Origin: Prevotella sp.
GTDB taxonomy: Bacteria; Bacteroidota; Bacteroidia; Bacteroidales; Bacteroidaceae
Assembly: GCA_022773825.1 (NCBI GenBank)
Contig: JALFOF010000084.1
Location: 1-64,000 of the forward strand
DNA length: 64,000 nucleotides
Direction of reading: 5' to 3'
Shown here piece by piece: positions 48,081 through 58,660 of this stretch (position 1 is the first letter of the stretch; each line of letters begins with the position of its first letter). A model generated the notes under the pieces. The model ran no database searches. It was not told the origin of the DNA and saw only the letters and a list, made by a program, of their open reading frames with translations. Both the position numbers and the translations under genes were made by a program.

Positions 48081-50360
48081 ATGTATATGAAGAAACTGTT
48101 TCTATTCCTCGCTCTCGCCCTTGCGGCCACGGCTTTCGCACAGAATATAGACCGCCGCGAGGTGGTGATGCGCAATAATCCCAAGGTCACCGCTGCTGAC
48201 AGTCTCGGTTCCCTGTCAGTGGGCAACGGGCATTTTGCAACGACTGTCGATGTTACAGGTCTGCAGTCATATCCCCTTTATTATAAGAAAGGCGTGAGCC
48301 TGTGTGCCCAAAGCGACTGGGGATGGCACTCTTACCCCAACCCCGCAGGCTATACTGAAGAGGAGACGCTGGGTGCTAAGGACCTCGGACACGGGCATCA
48401 GGAGCTGTATGCCGTGCAGCATAAGGATAAAACGACACGCGGTTACGGGGCGTCAGAGTATTACCGCATCAATCCTCACCGTCTGAATCTCGGAGCAGCA
48501 GGCATCCTTATCACCGACAAGAAGGGCAACCAAGTTCCCATTACCGCATTGACTGAGGTGAACCAGAGCCTTGATATGTGGGCAGGAGTTATAACATCCA
48601 GCTTCAAAGCCCTCGACCAGCCGGTGGAGGTGCAGACTGTCGCACACCCAAGTGCTTCCGCTTTGTCTGCTAAGGTGGTAACGCCGCTGTTCGTTAAGGG
48701 CAACGCTTGCATAACGTTCACATTCCCTTACCCCAGTGGAGGACATGTGGACGATGCGTCAGACTGGACTTCTACCGACAAGCACACTACCGAGATAGTG
48801 TCGCAGTGCTGCCATAGCGCACTGTTGAAGCGCACTCTCGACTCCACAATCTATTACGCCCGCATCAGTTGGGAAGGCACCGCGGAACTGATACAGAAGT
48901 CCGCTCACCAGTTCGCCTTGCAGTTCGGGGCACCCAAGGGTAAAGCAACGAAGATATTAGACCCTACGATAGCCTTCACTATAGAATACACGCAGCACAG
49001 GGATGAGGCTGCCGCAGGCTCGTTTGCCAAGACCCTTGCCTCTGCTGCCGCTTATTGGCAGAACTATTGGAACACAGGCGCGATAGTGGATTTCTCGCAG
49101 TGTACCGACGAGAGGGCGAAAGAATTGGAGCGCCGTGTGGTACTCTCACAGTACCTCACAGCAGTGAATTGCCAGGGCAACACACCGCCGCAGGAGTCTG
49201 GACTCACGCTGAACACATGGTTTGGTCGTCCACATCTGGAGATGACATGGTGGCATACAATAGACTTTTCGCTCTTCGGCCATGAGGAAGTCCTTGCCCG
49301 TGCACTCGATTGGTATAACTCCCCGGTGGTGTATAACAAAGCCCGTGAGATAGCATCACGTCAAGGTTTCAATGGAATACGTTGGATGAAGATGACCGAC
49401 CCGTGGGCTGGTGAATCGCCGTCAAACGTCGGTTCCTTCCTGTTGTGGCAGCAACCGCACTACATCTACTTCGCGGAAGAGATGTACCGCCACGCCATGA
49501 CACCGTGCTCGTCAGACACTCGCTGTCAAAAGCGCACGACATTTACCAAGGAAGCTGCCGCGGTGCTTGACAAATACGGAAAGTATGTGGACGAGACAGC
49601 ACAGTTCATGGCAGACTTCTGCACCTTTGATTCCGTCAGCGGGCGTTACAATCTCATTGGCGCAACGGCGCTTCAGGAAACCATGAGCTGGCAACTCTCT
49701 TACAATCAGCCTTTTGAGTTGGCGTATTGGCGCTATGGTCTCCTCGTGGCCCAGCAGTGGCGTGAGCGCAGGGGACTGGAGCGCGTGGCGAAATGGGATG
49801 ACATCATAGAGAAGATATCGCCGCTGCCGGAGCGCGACGGCATATACCTTGCCGGCATTGCCCGTGTCGCGGAGGACGCAACCTACCGCACCAAGACTAC
49901 TACCGACCATCCGGCGGTGCTCGCTGCCTGCGGTATGTTGCCGCAACTGGAGGTTCAGAACGGTATGTTCAGCGGCGGAGATGCCTCCAAGAGCCTCGCT
50001 CCCCTCTTCTCGTATGACAAGATGCGCGACACGTACAGGTGGGTTATGAAGAACCATGACTTCGCAGATATGTGGGGATGGGACTTCGGTGTGCTCGCCA
50101 TGTCGGCAGCCCGCCTCGGCCTTCAGGAAGAGGCTGTACAGGCGTTGGTGCTCCCCGTGCAGAAGAACACCTACCTCAACAACGGTCATAACTACCAGAA
50201 CGAACGTCTGAAGATATACCTTCCAGGCAACGGGGCAATCCTTGAGAGCGTAGCCATGATGTGCGCTGGATGGGAAGGCTGCCCAGACATAAAGAATCCA
50301 GGCTTCCCGCAGAACGGAAAATGGAACGTGCGCTGGGAGGGTCTGCACAAGATGCAATGA
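48081..50360 (+). CDS. secreted six-hairpin glycosidase-like protein
   Basis: Signal peptide; GNGHFATTVDVTGLQ and GRPHLEMTWWHTIDFSLFGHEEVLARALDWY, (alpha/alpha)6-type glycosidase pattern. Confidence 0.75.
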   Translation: MYMKKLFLFLALALAATAFAQNIDRREVVMRNNPKVTAADSLGSLSVGNGHFATTVDVTGLQSYPLYYKKGVSLCAQSDWGWHSYPNPAGYTEEETLGAKDLGHGHQELYAVQHKDKTTRGYGASEYYRINPHRLNLGAAGILITDKKGNQVPITALTEVNQSLDMWAGVITSSFKALDQPVEVQTVAHPSASALSAKVVTPLFVKGNACITFTFPYPSGGHVDDASDWTSTDKHTTEIVSQCCHSALLKRTLDSTIYYARISWEGTAELIQKSAHQFALQFGAPKGKATKILDPTIAFTIEYTQHRDEAAAGSFAKTLASAAAYWQNYWNTGAIVDFSQCTDERAKELERRVVLSQYLTAVNCQGNTPPQESGLTLNTWFGRPHLEMTWWHTIDFSLFGHEEVLARALDWYNSPVVYNKAREIASRQGFNGIRWMKMTDPWAGESPSNVGSFLLWQQPHYIYFAEEMYRHAMTPCSSDTRCQKRTTFTKEAAAVLDKYGKYVDETAQFMADFCTFDSVSGRYNLIGATALQETMSWQLSYNQPFELAYWRYGLLVAQQWRERRGLERVAKWDDIIEKISPLPERDGIYLAGIARVAEDATYRTKTTTDHPAVLAACGMLPQLEVQNGMFSGGDASKSLAPLFSYDKMRDTYRWVMKNHDFADMWGWDFGVLAMSAARLGLQEEAVQALVLPVQKNTYLNNGHNYQNERLKIYLPGNGAILESVAMMCAGWEGCPDIKNPGFPQNGKWNVRWEGLHKMQ

Positions 50361-50366
50361 CAAAAG

Positions 50367-50425
50367 AAGGTTGCAGGTTGTGGAATGTGAGCTTTGAAGC
50401 CTCGTAATCCACAGCCTGCAACCTT
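50367..50425. repeat. AGGTTGCAGGTTGTGGA hairpin
   Basis: AAGGTTGCAGGTTGTGGA / TCCACAGCCTGCAACCTT stem. Confidence 0.85.
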
Positions 50426-50477
50426 TGGCTTTTTAGCCATCCTATACATAGAACATATATAATACAGACAGATACAG

Positions 50478-51110
50478 ATGCCTTCAACACTCCTCGACAA
50501 CGCCGTGTCGCAGTTCTCGCGCCTTCCCGGCATAGGTCACAAGACCGCTTTGCGCCTCGTGCTACACTTGTTGCGGCAGGATACGGACGACGTGGTGGCG
50601 TTCGCTGACTCGCTTACCACGCTGAAGCGTGAGGTGAAATACTGCAAGGTGTGCCACAACATCTCCGACACGGAACTGTGCCCGATATGCGCCGACAGGT
50701 CTCGCGACGCTTCCTTGGTGTGTGTGGTGGAGAATATACAGGATGTCATGGCAATAGAGCGCACTCAGCAGTACCGTGGGCTGTACCACGTACTCGGTGG
50801 CATTATCTCGCCCATGGACGGCATAGGGCCGGGCGATATAGAGATAGAGTCGCTCGTGCGACGCATAGCCGACAACAGAGAGGCTTCGTCAGGCGGTGGT
50901 GAAAACACGGTGCCAGTGAGGGAAGTCATCTTCGCCCTCGCCTCTACGATGGAGGGTGACACCACCAACTTCTACATCTCACGGCGGTTGCAGGTATTCC
51001 CCGACCTGAGGCTCAGCGTAATAGCGCGCGGTATCAGCGTGGGCGACGAGCTACAGTATGCTGACGAGGTGACGTTGGGCAGGAGTATCCTCAACAGAAC
51101 ACCGCTGTGA
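50478..51110 (+). CDS. recR: recombination protein RecR
   Basis: [17 protein letters not shown], CxxC zinc finger, [13 protein letters not shown] Toprim. Confidence 0.95.
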   Translation: MPSTLLDNAVSQFSRLPGIGHKTALRLVLHLLRQDTDDVVAFADSLTTLKREVKYCKVCHNISDTELCPICADRSRDASLVCVVENIQDVMAIERTQQYRGLYHVLGGIISPMDGIGPGDIEIESLVRRIADNREASSGGGENTVPVREVIFALASTMEGDTTNFYISRRLQVFPDLRLSVIARGISVGDELQYADEVTLGRSILNRTPL

Positions 51111-51215
51111 CGTAGCCCTGTCATGGCAGTCTGCCGCGGACACAGTGGCAAAACGCTGTTAGTGCTTACCGCACACCGATAACGCTCATAAACAATTCAT
51201 AACCCAATAAACATT

Positions 51216-52907
51216 ATGGACTTCATTATTAACTGCTTCTCCCTTATCGGTTCCCTCGGACTTTTCCTCTTTGGAATGAAGACTATGTCAGAAGGACTTG
51301 AGAAGTTTGCTGGTGCACGGCTGCGAAACATACTCGCAGCCATGACCAAGAACCGCGTCATGGGTGTGCTGACAGGCATCCTTATCACCGCACTGATACA
51401 GTCTTCGTCAGCCACCACCGTCATGGTCGTGTCGTTTGTCAACGCTGGTCTTATGACCCTCGCCCAGTCAATCGGTGTCATCATGGGCGCCAACATCGGT
51501 ACAACAGTCACCGCATGGATTATCTCTGCCGTGGGCTTCAAGGTCAACATCGCCGCTTTTGCCATCCCACTTCTTGCTTGCGGCCTGCCGCTCATATTCT
51601 CAGGCAAGTCTAACCGCAAGAGCATGGGCGAGTTTATCTTCGGCTTCTCCTTCCTCTTCATGGGTCTGAGCTACCTCCAGCAGGCTGCCACCGATATGAA
51701 TATGGGATACTACGTGGCAACTATGCTGGCGCACATACCGTGTGACAGCTTCTTCACCATCGTGCTCTTCGTCATCGTCGGCGCCATAGTCACCATGATA
51801 GTTCAGGCCAGTGCCGCCACTATGGCTATTACCCTCATGCTCTTTGATATGCATATACCGGGCTTCGGCTTTGAGCAGGCGGCAGCACTCGCCATGGGAC
51901 AGAACATAGGTACCACCATAACAGCCTTCATGGCATCGCTCACCGCCAACACGCAGGCGCGCCGGGCTGCCCTTGCCCACATGTTCTTCAACGTCTTCGG
52001 CGTAGTTGTGGTGCTCATATTCTTCTATCCTGCCTGCAACGCCGTGAGCTGGTTTGTTACAGATGTCCTCGGCTCCAATGCCAACGACCTCTTCAAACTC
52101 TCCGCCTTCCACACAGCCTTCAATATCTTGAACACTCTGTTGCTCATCGGTTTCGTGCACCAGATAGAGCAATTCGTATGCAAGGTGCTGCCAATGAAGG
52201 ACAATCAGGAGGAGGAATACCGTCTGAAATTCATCTCCGCTGGTATGCTTTCCACTGCCGAGCTCTCCATCCTTGAGGCGAAGAAGGAAATCAACAGCTT
52301 CGCTGACAGGTGTCAGCGTATGTTCGGCATAGTGGCAGACCTGCTGCATATAGAAAAGGACGAGGAGTTCAACAAGCAGTTCTCGCGCGTGGAAAAATAT
52401 GAAAGCATAACAGACTCCATGGAAGTGGAGATTGCAAACTACCTGCACAAGGTAAGCGAAGGCCGCTTGTCTGACGACTCTAAAGGCCGGATACAGCGCA
52501 TGATGCGTCAGATAGACGAACTGGAGTCCATCGGCGACTCCTGCTACAACCTCGGCCGCACCATCAACCGCCAGCGCAAGCACAGCAAGGAGGGCTTCAC
52601 CCCGGAGCAGAAGGAGCGTATGCACACCATGATGGTGCTCGTAAACTCCGCCCTTGAGGAGATGGTGAGGATGGTGGAGCACCCGGAGTTTGCTGATGTG
52701 AACTATATTAAGTCGCGCAACATTGAGACCGAGATAAACAACTACCGTTCTCACCTCAAGAGCCTCAATATACAAGACATCAACGAGGGCAAGTACTCTT
52801 ATCAGCTTGGAGTGTACTACACAGACTTCATCAGCGAGTGTGAGAAACTCGGTGACTACGTAATCAACGTGGTACAGGCGGCGGCGGAGTGCGCCCACCA
52901 CAGTTAA
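51216..52907 (+). CDS. Na/Pi cotransporter family protein
   Basis: GLFLFGMKTMSEGL, TALIQSSSATTVMVVSFVNAGL, GANIGTTVTA; C-terminal PhoU-like helices. Confidence 0.92.
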   Translation: MDFIINCFSLIGSLGLFLFGMKTMSEGLEKFAGARLRNILAAMTKNRVMGVLTGILITALIQSSSATTVMVVSFVNAGLMTLAQSIGVIMGANIGTTVTAWIISAVGFKVNIAAFAIPLLACGLPLIFSGKSNRKSMGEFIFGFSFLFMGLSYLQQAATDMNMGYYVATMLAHIPCDSFFTIVLFVIVGAIVTMIVQASAATMAITLMLFDMHIPGFGFEQAAALAMGQNIGTTITAFMASLTANTQARRAALAHMFFNVFGVVVVLIFFYPACNAVSWFVTDVLGSNANDLFKLSAFHTAFNILNTLLLIGFVHQIEQFVCKVLPMKDNQEEEYRLKFISAGMLSTAELSILEAKKEINSFADRCQRMFGIVADLLHIEKDEEFNKQFSRVEKYESITDSMEVEIANYLHKVSEGRLSDDSKGRIQRMMRQIDELESIGDSCYNLGRTINRQRKHSKEGFTPEQKERMHTMMVLVNSALEEMVRMVEHPEFADVNYIKSRNIETEINNYRSHLKSLNIQDINEGKYSYQLGVYYTDFISECEKLGDYVINVVQAAAECAHHS

Positions 52908-53123
52908 TGTAAGGCTCTCAGCCAAGGCAGGCACGGCATCTTGCCATGCGGTAGGCGCGTTTCTGATATGCGTAGGCCACACGGTAATATGTCGTGCCAG
53001 CATCATTCGACACGCGATATGGGGGTCAGAATGATGCCCTGACATCGTGAGACGTACGTCAGAACGACTCTGTTTTCTTGCAATAAAATGTCGTGATAAC
53101 AAGAAAGAGGAAACGTGGGCATT

Positions 53124-53164
53124 GTAATCTCAATGCTATTGCAATGTAATCTCAATGCTTTTAC
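53124..53164. repeat. 22-bp-period array E (2 direct units)
   Basis: GTAATCTCAATGCTATTGC-AAT-GTAATCTCAATGCTTTTAC; starts 53124/53146. Confidence 0.9.
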
Positions 53165-53515
53165 AATACGGAAGCAAAAAGGTCGTGAGAATACAGCATA
53201 TAAAAGGGAGCGTGTCAACCCCCAAAAACACCTCCGTCTGCAAAGTTAACCTTTTTTGTTTTAATAACAAAATGTTTGTCGGGAATTATGCCTGAAAAGC
53301 GCGAAAAAGTCTTCTGCGTGTACGAATAAGGAAAAAAAAAGCTATCTTTGCACATATATGCGCATACGTGGCGGTGCAGTGCCAGCCATAGAGGGGCACA
53401 ATGATACGGCGCAGGGCTTGCCTCAGGTGTCGCATGACGGGCGGATAGACGTGTGAGAAACTAAATCTATAAGAAAAAAAACTACTAATAATAAAGAAAA
53501 ACAAACAAGAAAAGA

Positions 53516-54709
53516 ATGAAAAACGTTATCGTATGGGTATTGGCACTCGTGGTGGGTGCCGTGCTGGGATGCCTTGAAGTGGGGTGGATGAACAACCTCT
53601 TCGACTTCATCGCCGCCGTATATACCCGATTATTCCAGTTCGTTGCCGTGCCGACCATTGCGCTGGCGGTCATCACAACGCTTGCCGTACTCGGCACGAA
53701 GAAGAATGCCGGACGAATTTTCGCCCACACAATCAGCTACACCCTGCTTACCACTTTCGCGGCAGCGGCGGTAGGCCTTGCGCTCTTCGTGCTTGTATCA
53801 CCCGAAACACTGCCGCAGGAGATGGTGCTGAAGGGCAATGCCGATGTGGACCACAACCTTGAGGCGCTGTCTTATTACGACCATATCCTCGGCGTGATAC
53901 CCAACAATGTCATCCAACCCTTTGCCAGCGGCAACGTGTTGAGCATACTCATCATAGCTGCGGCGGTGGGTCTCGCGCTGGCTTTCATGCCGCAGACGGA
54001 GAATAAGGACACCGTGCTCCGCTTCGTCAAGGGCTTGCAGGAGTTGCTTTACGCCCTTATCCGCGCGCTAATCTGGGCTTTGCCCCTCGGCATCGTGGCA
54101 TTCGCCGCGCAGCTGTCGGCACAGGTCACGGCAGGCGTGATAGTAGGTTCGCTCGGCAAGTACGTGGCAGTGATACTTGGCGGCAACCTCATACAGTTCT
54201 TCATTGTGCTGCCGCTCTTCCTTGTTGCCCGTGGGTTGAACCCGCTGAAGGTGCTCAAGGCCATGTCGCCAGCAGTGCTCATGGCACTGTTCACCAAGAG
54301 TTCAGCAGCCACATTGCCCGTAACAATGAGCTCGGCGGAGAACAACCTGAAGGTGAGCCCGGAGGTGGCACGCTTCGTTTTGCCTATATGTACCACTATA
54401 AATATGAACGGTTGCGCTGCTTTCATTCTTGTAACGTCACTGTTTGTTATGCAGCACACCGCGCCACTCGACATCACTACCATGCTGCTGTGGCTCTTCA
54501 TAGCCGTCATTTCTGCCGTGGGCAACGCCGGGGTGCCTATGGGTTGCTACTTCCTCACACTGTCACTGATGGTAGGGCAGGGCGCGCCCGTGGGCATAAT
54601 GGGCATCATACTGCCCATATTCACCATCATAGACATGATAGAGACAGCAGAGAACGTATGGTCAGACTCATGCGTATGCGCCATGACCAACAAGGATATG
54701 GAGGTTTGA
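53516..54709 (+). CDS. dicarboxylate/amino acid:cation symporter
   Basis: DAACS family: FTKSSAATLPVTM, ICTTINMNGCA, GNAGVPMG. Confidence 0.9.
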   Translation: MKNVIVWVLALVVGAVLGCLEVGWMNNLFDFIAAVYTRLFQFVAVPTIALAVITTLAVLGTKKNAGRIFAHTISYTLLTTFAAAAVGLALFVLVSPETLPQEMVLKGNADVDHNLEALSYYDHILGVIPNNVIQPFASGNVLSILIIAAAVGLALAFMPQTENKDTVLRFVKGLQELLYALIRALIWALPLGIVAFAAQLSAQVTAGVIVGSLGKYVAVILGGNLIQFFIVLPLFLVARGLNPLKVLKAMSPAVLMALFTKSSAATLPVTMSSAENNLKVSPEVARFVLPICTTINMNGCAAFILVTSLFVMQHTAPLDITTMLLWLFIAVISAVGNAGVPMGCYFLTLSLMVGQGAPVGIMGIILPIFTIIDMIETAENVWSDSCVCAMTNKDMEV

Positions 54710-54837
54710 GGCTTGTAGGTTTCAGGTCTTTCGGGGAGGGTTGAAGGTTTTAGGTTTTTAGGTCTTTCGGATTGGGCGAAGTGACCTAAAACCTAATACC
54801 TACAAACCTCAAACCTCCATACCCTTCAACCCTTCAA
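54702..54837. repeat. AGGTTTTAGGTTTTTAGG hairpin repeat
   Basis: GGAGGTTTGAGGCTTGTAGG...TTTTAGGTCTTTCGgattgggCGAAGTGACCTAAAACC...CCTACAAACCTCAAACCTCC; left arm overlaps the symporter stop codon. Confidence 0.85.
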
Positions 54838-54859
54838 AAATAACTAAACAACTAAAAAT

Positions 54860-56848
54860 ATGAAAAGACTACTAACAATCATCGGTTTGATGCTTTCGCT
54901 TCTGGCATCGCCTGCAATGGCGGCAAAGACAGCGGGTACATTCGAGGCAGGCAAAGGCACATTCCTGCTCAACGGCAAGCCTTTCGTGGTGAAGGCAGCA
55001 GAAATTCATTATCCTCGCATACCGCGACCATACTGGGAACACCGCATTAAAATGTGCAAGGCTCTCGGCATGAACACCATCTGTATCTACATCTTCTGGA
55101 ACATTCACGAGCAGAAGGAAGGGCAGTTTGACTGGACTGGCAACAACGACGTGGCGGAGTTCTGCCGTCTGGCGCAGAAACACGGTATGTATGTCATAGT
55201 GCGCCCCGGACCATACGTATGCGCCGAATGGGAGATGGGAGGACTGCCGTGGTGGCTTCTGAAGAAGAAAGACGTGAAACTGCGCACGCAAGACCCTTTC
55301 TTCATGGAGCACGTCAAGGCGTTTGAGAAAGAAGTGGGCAAGCAGCTCGCACCGCTCACCATACAGAACGGCGGTCCTATCATCATGGTGCAGGTGGAGA
55401 ACGAATACGGTTCCTATGACACCAACAAACCATACGTCAGCGAGATACGCGACTGCCTGCGCTCTGTGGGCTTTGATAAGGTGGCACTCTTCCAGTGCGA
55501 CTGGTCAAGTAACTTTGAGCAGAATGCCCTGCCAGACCTGCTGTGGACTATGAACTTCGGCACAGGAGCCAACGTCCTCGACCAGTTCAAACGCGTGAAG
55601 CAGCTCCGCCCCGATGCGCCGCTGATGTGTTCAGAGTATTGGAGCGGTTGGTTTGACGGCTGGGGCACCGCGCACCAGACACGACCTGCCGACGCAATGG
55701 TAAACGGTATCAAGACAATGCTTGAGAATAATATATCATTCTCACTCTATATGACCCACGGAGGCACCTCTTTCGGACATTGGGCAGGAGCGAACAACAC
55801 TGGTTTCGCACCCGACTGCACCAGCTACGACTACGATGCGCCAATCAATGAGCAGGGGGCGGCAACGGAAAAGTATTACCAACTCCGTGCATTGCTGCAG
55901 AAATACTCTGCCACCAAGCTCCCCGCAGTGCCAAAGGCCATACCCGTGATAGCCATACCGGAGGTGAAGTTCACCGAGTCAGCTAAGATACTCTGCGCGG
56001 AAAACTTGCCACAGTCCATCGCAAGCTATGACATCGAGCCGATGGAGCAGTTCGACCAGGGGTATGGCAGCATCATGTACTCTACCACCCTGCCCGCTGC
56101 CAAGGCTGGAGCACTGCTGCAAATCAATGATATGTGCGACTATGCACTCGTTTATATTGATGGCAAGAAGGTCGGGGAACTATACCGTGGCAACGGATAT
56201 GAGACCACTTTGCGCCTGAAGCAGGACGTAAAAGCTGGCGCAAAGCTCGATATCTTCATTGAAGCCATGGGACGTATCAACTACAGTAAGCTGATACACG
56301 ACCCCAAGGGCATTACCAAGAGTGTGGAACTGCTCTCTAACGAGGGGGCGCACGAGGTGACATACAACCTCAAAGACTGGCAGATAAGGCTCTTCCCCGT
56401 ATCACAGACGGGCGAAGGCTTGAAGTATTCTCCAATTACAGAGGGGGATGACGCACCTGCATTCTATCGTGCTTCATTCACTATCAGCAAGGTGGGCGAC
56501 ACCTATCTCGACATGAGTACATGGGGAAAGGGTCTCGTTTGGATTAACGGGCATTGCCTCGGACGCTTCTGGCAGGTAGGTCCACAGCAGACACTCTATG
56601 TTCCAGGATGCTGGTTGCGTAAGGGTAAGAACGACATCACGGTGCTCGACATCACTGGTCCCTCAAAGGCTACGGTGAAAGGGCTGACAAACCCCAATGT
56701 CTCTGACCTGCATCGGGAGTATCTTCCCAAGGATGCGGTGAAGGGAGATGCACTCAAAGCCGCCCTCGCAGGGCGCGGCAAGTCGGGTAAAACAGCCGCT
56801 GTGACAGACGGAGGAGCTGGCAATGACGCTGCTCCGGGGGCAAAGTAA
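54860..56848 (+). CDS. beta-galactosidase, GH35
   Basis: GKPFVVKAAEIHYPRIPRPYWEHRIKMCKALGMNTI, RPGPYVCAEWEMGGLPWWL, VENEYGSY, SEYWSGWFDGWG. Confidence 0.94.
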   Translation: MKRLLTIIGLMLSLLASPAMAAKTAGTFEAGKGTFLLNGKPFVVKAAEIHYPRIPRPYWEHRIKMCKALGMNTICIYIFWNIHEQKEGQFDWTGNNDVAEFCRLAQKHGMYVIVRPGPYVCAEWEMGGLPWWLLKKKDVKLRTQDPFFMEHVKAFEKEVGKQLAPLTIQNGGPIIMVQVENEYGSYDTNKPYVSEIRDCLRSVGFDKVALFQCDWSSNFEQNALPDLLWTMNFGTGANVLDQFKRVKQLRPDAPLMCSEYWSGWFDGWGTAHQTRPADAMVNGIKTMLENNISFSLYMTHGGTSFGHWAGANNTGFAPDCTSYDYDAPINEQGAATEKYYQLRALLQKYSATKLPAVPKAIPVIAIPEVKFTESAKILCAENLPQSIASYDIEPMEQFDQGYGSIMYSTTLPAAKAGALLQINDMCDYALVYIDGKKVGELYRGNGYETTLRLKQDVKAGAKLDIFIEAMGRINYSKLIHDPKGITKSVELLSNEGAHEVTYNLKDWQIRLFPVSQTGEGLKYSPITEGDDAPAFYRASFTISKVGDTYLDMSTWGKGLVWINGHCLGRFWQVGPQQTLYVPGCWLRKGKNDITVLDITGPSKATVKGLTNPNVSDLHREYLPKDAVKGDALKAALAGRGKSGKTAAVTDGGAGNDAAPGAK

Positions 56849-56893
56849 AGATTGTTATAGGCTGCGCTGAGTGAGGCGCGGCAGTGTCTCAGC

Positions 56894-56940
56894 TTGTGGG
56901 TTATAGTTCTTTCATTCTATGAAGGAACTATAACCCACAA
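56894..56940. repeat. 22-bp-stem hairpin with 3-nt loop
   Basis: TTGTGGGTTATAGTTCTTTCAT-TCT-ATGAAGGAACTATAACCCACAA (one G-U). Confidence 0.9.
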
Positions 56941-57054
56941 ATATTAAAAGAGTATTTGCATATCGAATGCGTGGCAATCATCATGCAGGATATAACACAA
57001 AGTGCCGCAAAAGCGTCACGTCCGTACCACATTCCCTTGCCGGCAAAAATAAAG

Positions 57055-57079
57055 CCCCAGCCCTTTGACGGGGCTGGGG
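57055..57079 (-). terminator. terminator of the QueD-like gene
   Basis: CCCCAGCCC...GGGCTGGGG stem; minus strand followed by CTTTATTTTT. Confidence 0.8.
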
Positions 57080-57102
57080 ATAGGTAGTCGTGATGTGTGT
57101 GC

Positions 57103-57669
57103 TTACTTTTTCTTGTATCCGCACTTTGGGCATACGCCGTCTTCGTTGAGTGCTATGCCGCAGAGTGGGCAGCGGTCGATGTCCTTGTGAGCGTCATACT
57201 CCTGGCAGGCAGCGTTGACACCGCTGGTGAATGTGAGCTTTGCTATGTTCAGCTTGTCCTTCAACAGGTCATAGACAATCTTTATCATGCCCTCAACGGT
57301 CATCGTCTCCTTCGTTACCACGAGGCGGCAGTCGGGGTAAGCCTGTGCCAGCTCGGTCTTGAAGGCTTCGCCCTTCATCGTGTTCTGTGGGTGACCGTTC
57401 TTTATTCCCTGTTTCTCATAGACGTCAAGGATGGCTGGTAGCAGCGGGTCGTCTTGGCGAAGGATGAGGGCATGGTCGAAGTTCTTGAGCACGTCCCATG
57501 CGACTTTCTGTATTTCGTTACATGGATAAACCATGTTTACTCCCTCATTGACGGTGTCTTCCACCTCAATCGTGAGGACACCAGTGTGGCCGTGCAGGTA
57601 CTGGGCTTCACCTTTGAAGCCATAAAAGCGATGTGCATACTGCAAATCGAATGTTGTAATACTTCTCAT
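57103..57669 (-). CDS. 6-carboxytetrahydropterin synthase-like protein with C-terminal zinc ribbon
   Basis: AHRFYGFKGEAQYLHGHTGVL; TMTVEGMIKIV; C-terminal CPLCGIALNEDGVCPKCGYKKK. Confidence 0.85.
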   Translation of the reverse strand: MRSITTFDLQYAHRFYGFKGEAQYLHGHTGVLTIEVEDTVNEGVNMVYPCNEIQKVAWDVLKNFDHALILRQDDPLLPAILDVYEKQGIKNGHPQNTMKGEAFKTELAQAYPDCRLVVTKETMTVEGMIKIVYDLLKDKLNIAKLTFTSGVNAACQEYDAHKDIDRCPLCGIALNEDGVCPKCGYKKK

Positions 57670-57815
57670 AGTTGTTTAGTTGGTTAATAAGTTAGTAATA
57701 ATGTAATTTGTTTTGCAGTTGCTTGGTCATTTATTCGTATGGTAGGTTGGCGGTATGACAGCGTAATGACTAATGCCTTTCTGCCAACCTACCAGACGAC
57801 TAAATTGCCTAACAA

Positions 57816-58355
57816 CTAAAAGTTGTCCACGTGTATCTCGAAGTAAGCCTTTGGATGTGCGCAAACGGGGCACATTTCAGGAGCTTTTTCGCCTACTACG
57901 ATATGTCCGCAGTTGCGACATTCCCAAACTTTCACTTCGCTCTTAGCGAATACTTCTGCCGTCTCTACGTTCTTGAGCAGTGCGCGGTAGCGCTCTTCGT
58001 GGCGCTTTTCTATCGCTGCCACAAGGCGGAACTTGGCTGCGAGCACAGGGAAGCCTTCTTCCTCAGCTGTCTTTGCAAAGCCCTCGTACATGTCTGTCCA
58101 CTCATAGTTTTCGCCATCAGCTGCTGCTGCGAGGTTCTCCGCGGTGTCACCGATGCCGTTTAGTTCCTTAAACCACAGCTTTGCGTGCTCTTTCTCGTTG
58201 TCAGCTGTCTGCTGGAATATTGCGGCTATCTGCTCGAACCCTTCCTTCTTTGCCTTTGAAGCGAAGTAAGTGTACTTGTTACGTGCCTGGCTTTCGCCTG
58301 CGAAAGCGGCCTCAAGGTTTTTCTCTGTCTGTGTGCCAGCGTACTGTGTTGCCAT
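57816..58355 (-). CDS. rubrerythrin
   Basis: [55 protein letters not shown]; start ATG 58355. Confidence 0.95.
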   Translation of the reverse strand: MATQYAGTQTEKNLEAAFAGESQARNKYTYFASKAKKEGFEQIAAIFQQTADNEKEHAKLWFKELNGIGDTAENLAAAADGENYEWTDMYEGFAKTAEEEGFPVLAAKFRLVAAIEKRHEERYRALLKNVETAEVFAKSEVKVWECRNCGHIVVGEKAPEMCPVCAHPKAYFEIHVDNF

Positions 58356-58660
58356 AATGTTTGTTGATTTTTTAGTTAGTTTGTTGTTTTTGCGCCTCTT
58401 CTTCATCTTGCCATTGGTATGGGGATGGAGTGGGAGACGTTTTTGTTTTTCTTAGTGCAAAGTTAGGAAAAAATCGCAAAAGCCGTGCGACAATTTTAGA
58501 AAACAAATGGTAAATTTTGGAAAGCCAGCGTTAATAGTACGTAATTTTCCTAAATTTACCATCTCTTTTCCTCTCTCTCCCATGGCTGTTATGGTGAAAA
58601 AGAGTACCTTTGCAGCAGGTTGCAGGTTGCAAACCAGGAGTAAACTATGACGGATAGGAT

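Noticed and set aside
52917-53040. Minus-frame peptide YRVSNDAGTTYYRVAYAYQKRAYRMARCRACLG as a gene remnant next to array E
   Set aside because: Very short, immediately preceded by a stop in the same frame and no recognisable family; not distinguishable from chance.
51600-53102. 500-aa minus-strand ORF
   Set aside because: Shadow ORF antisense to the well-supported Na/Pi cotransporter; low-complexity H/V/E-rich composition typical of antisense translation.
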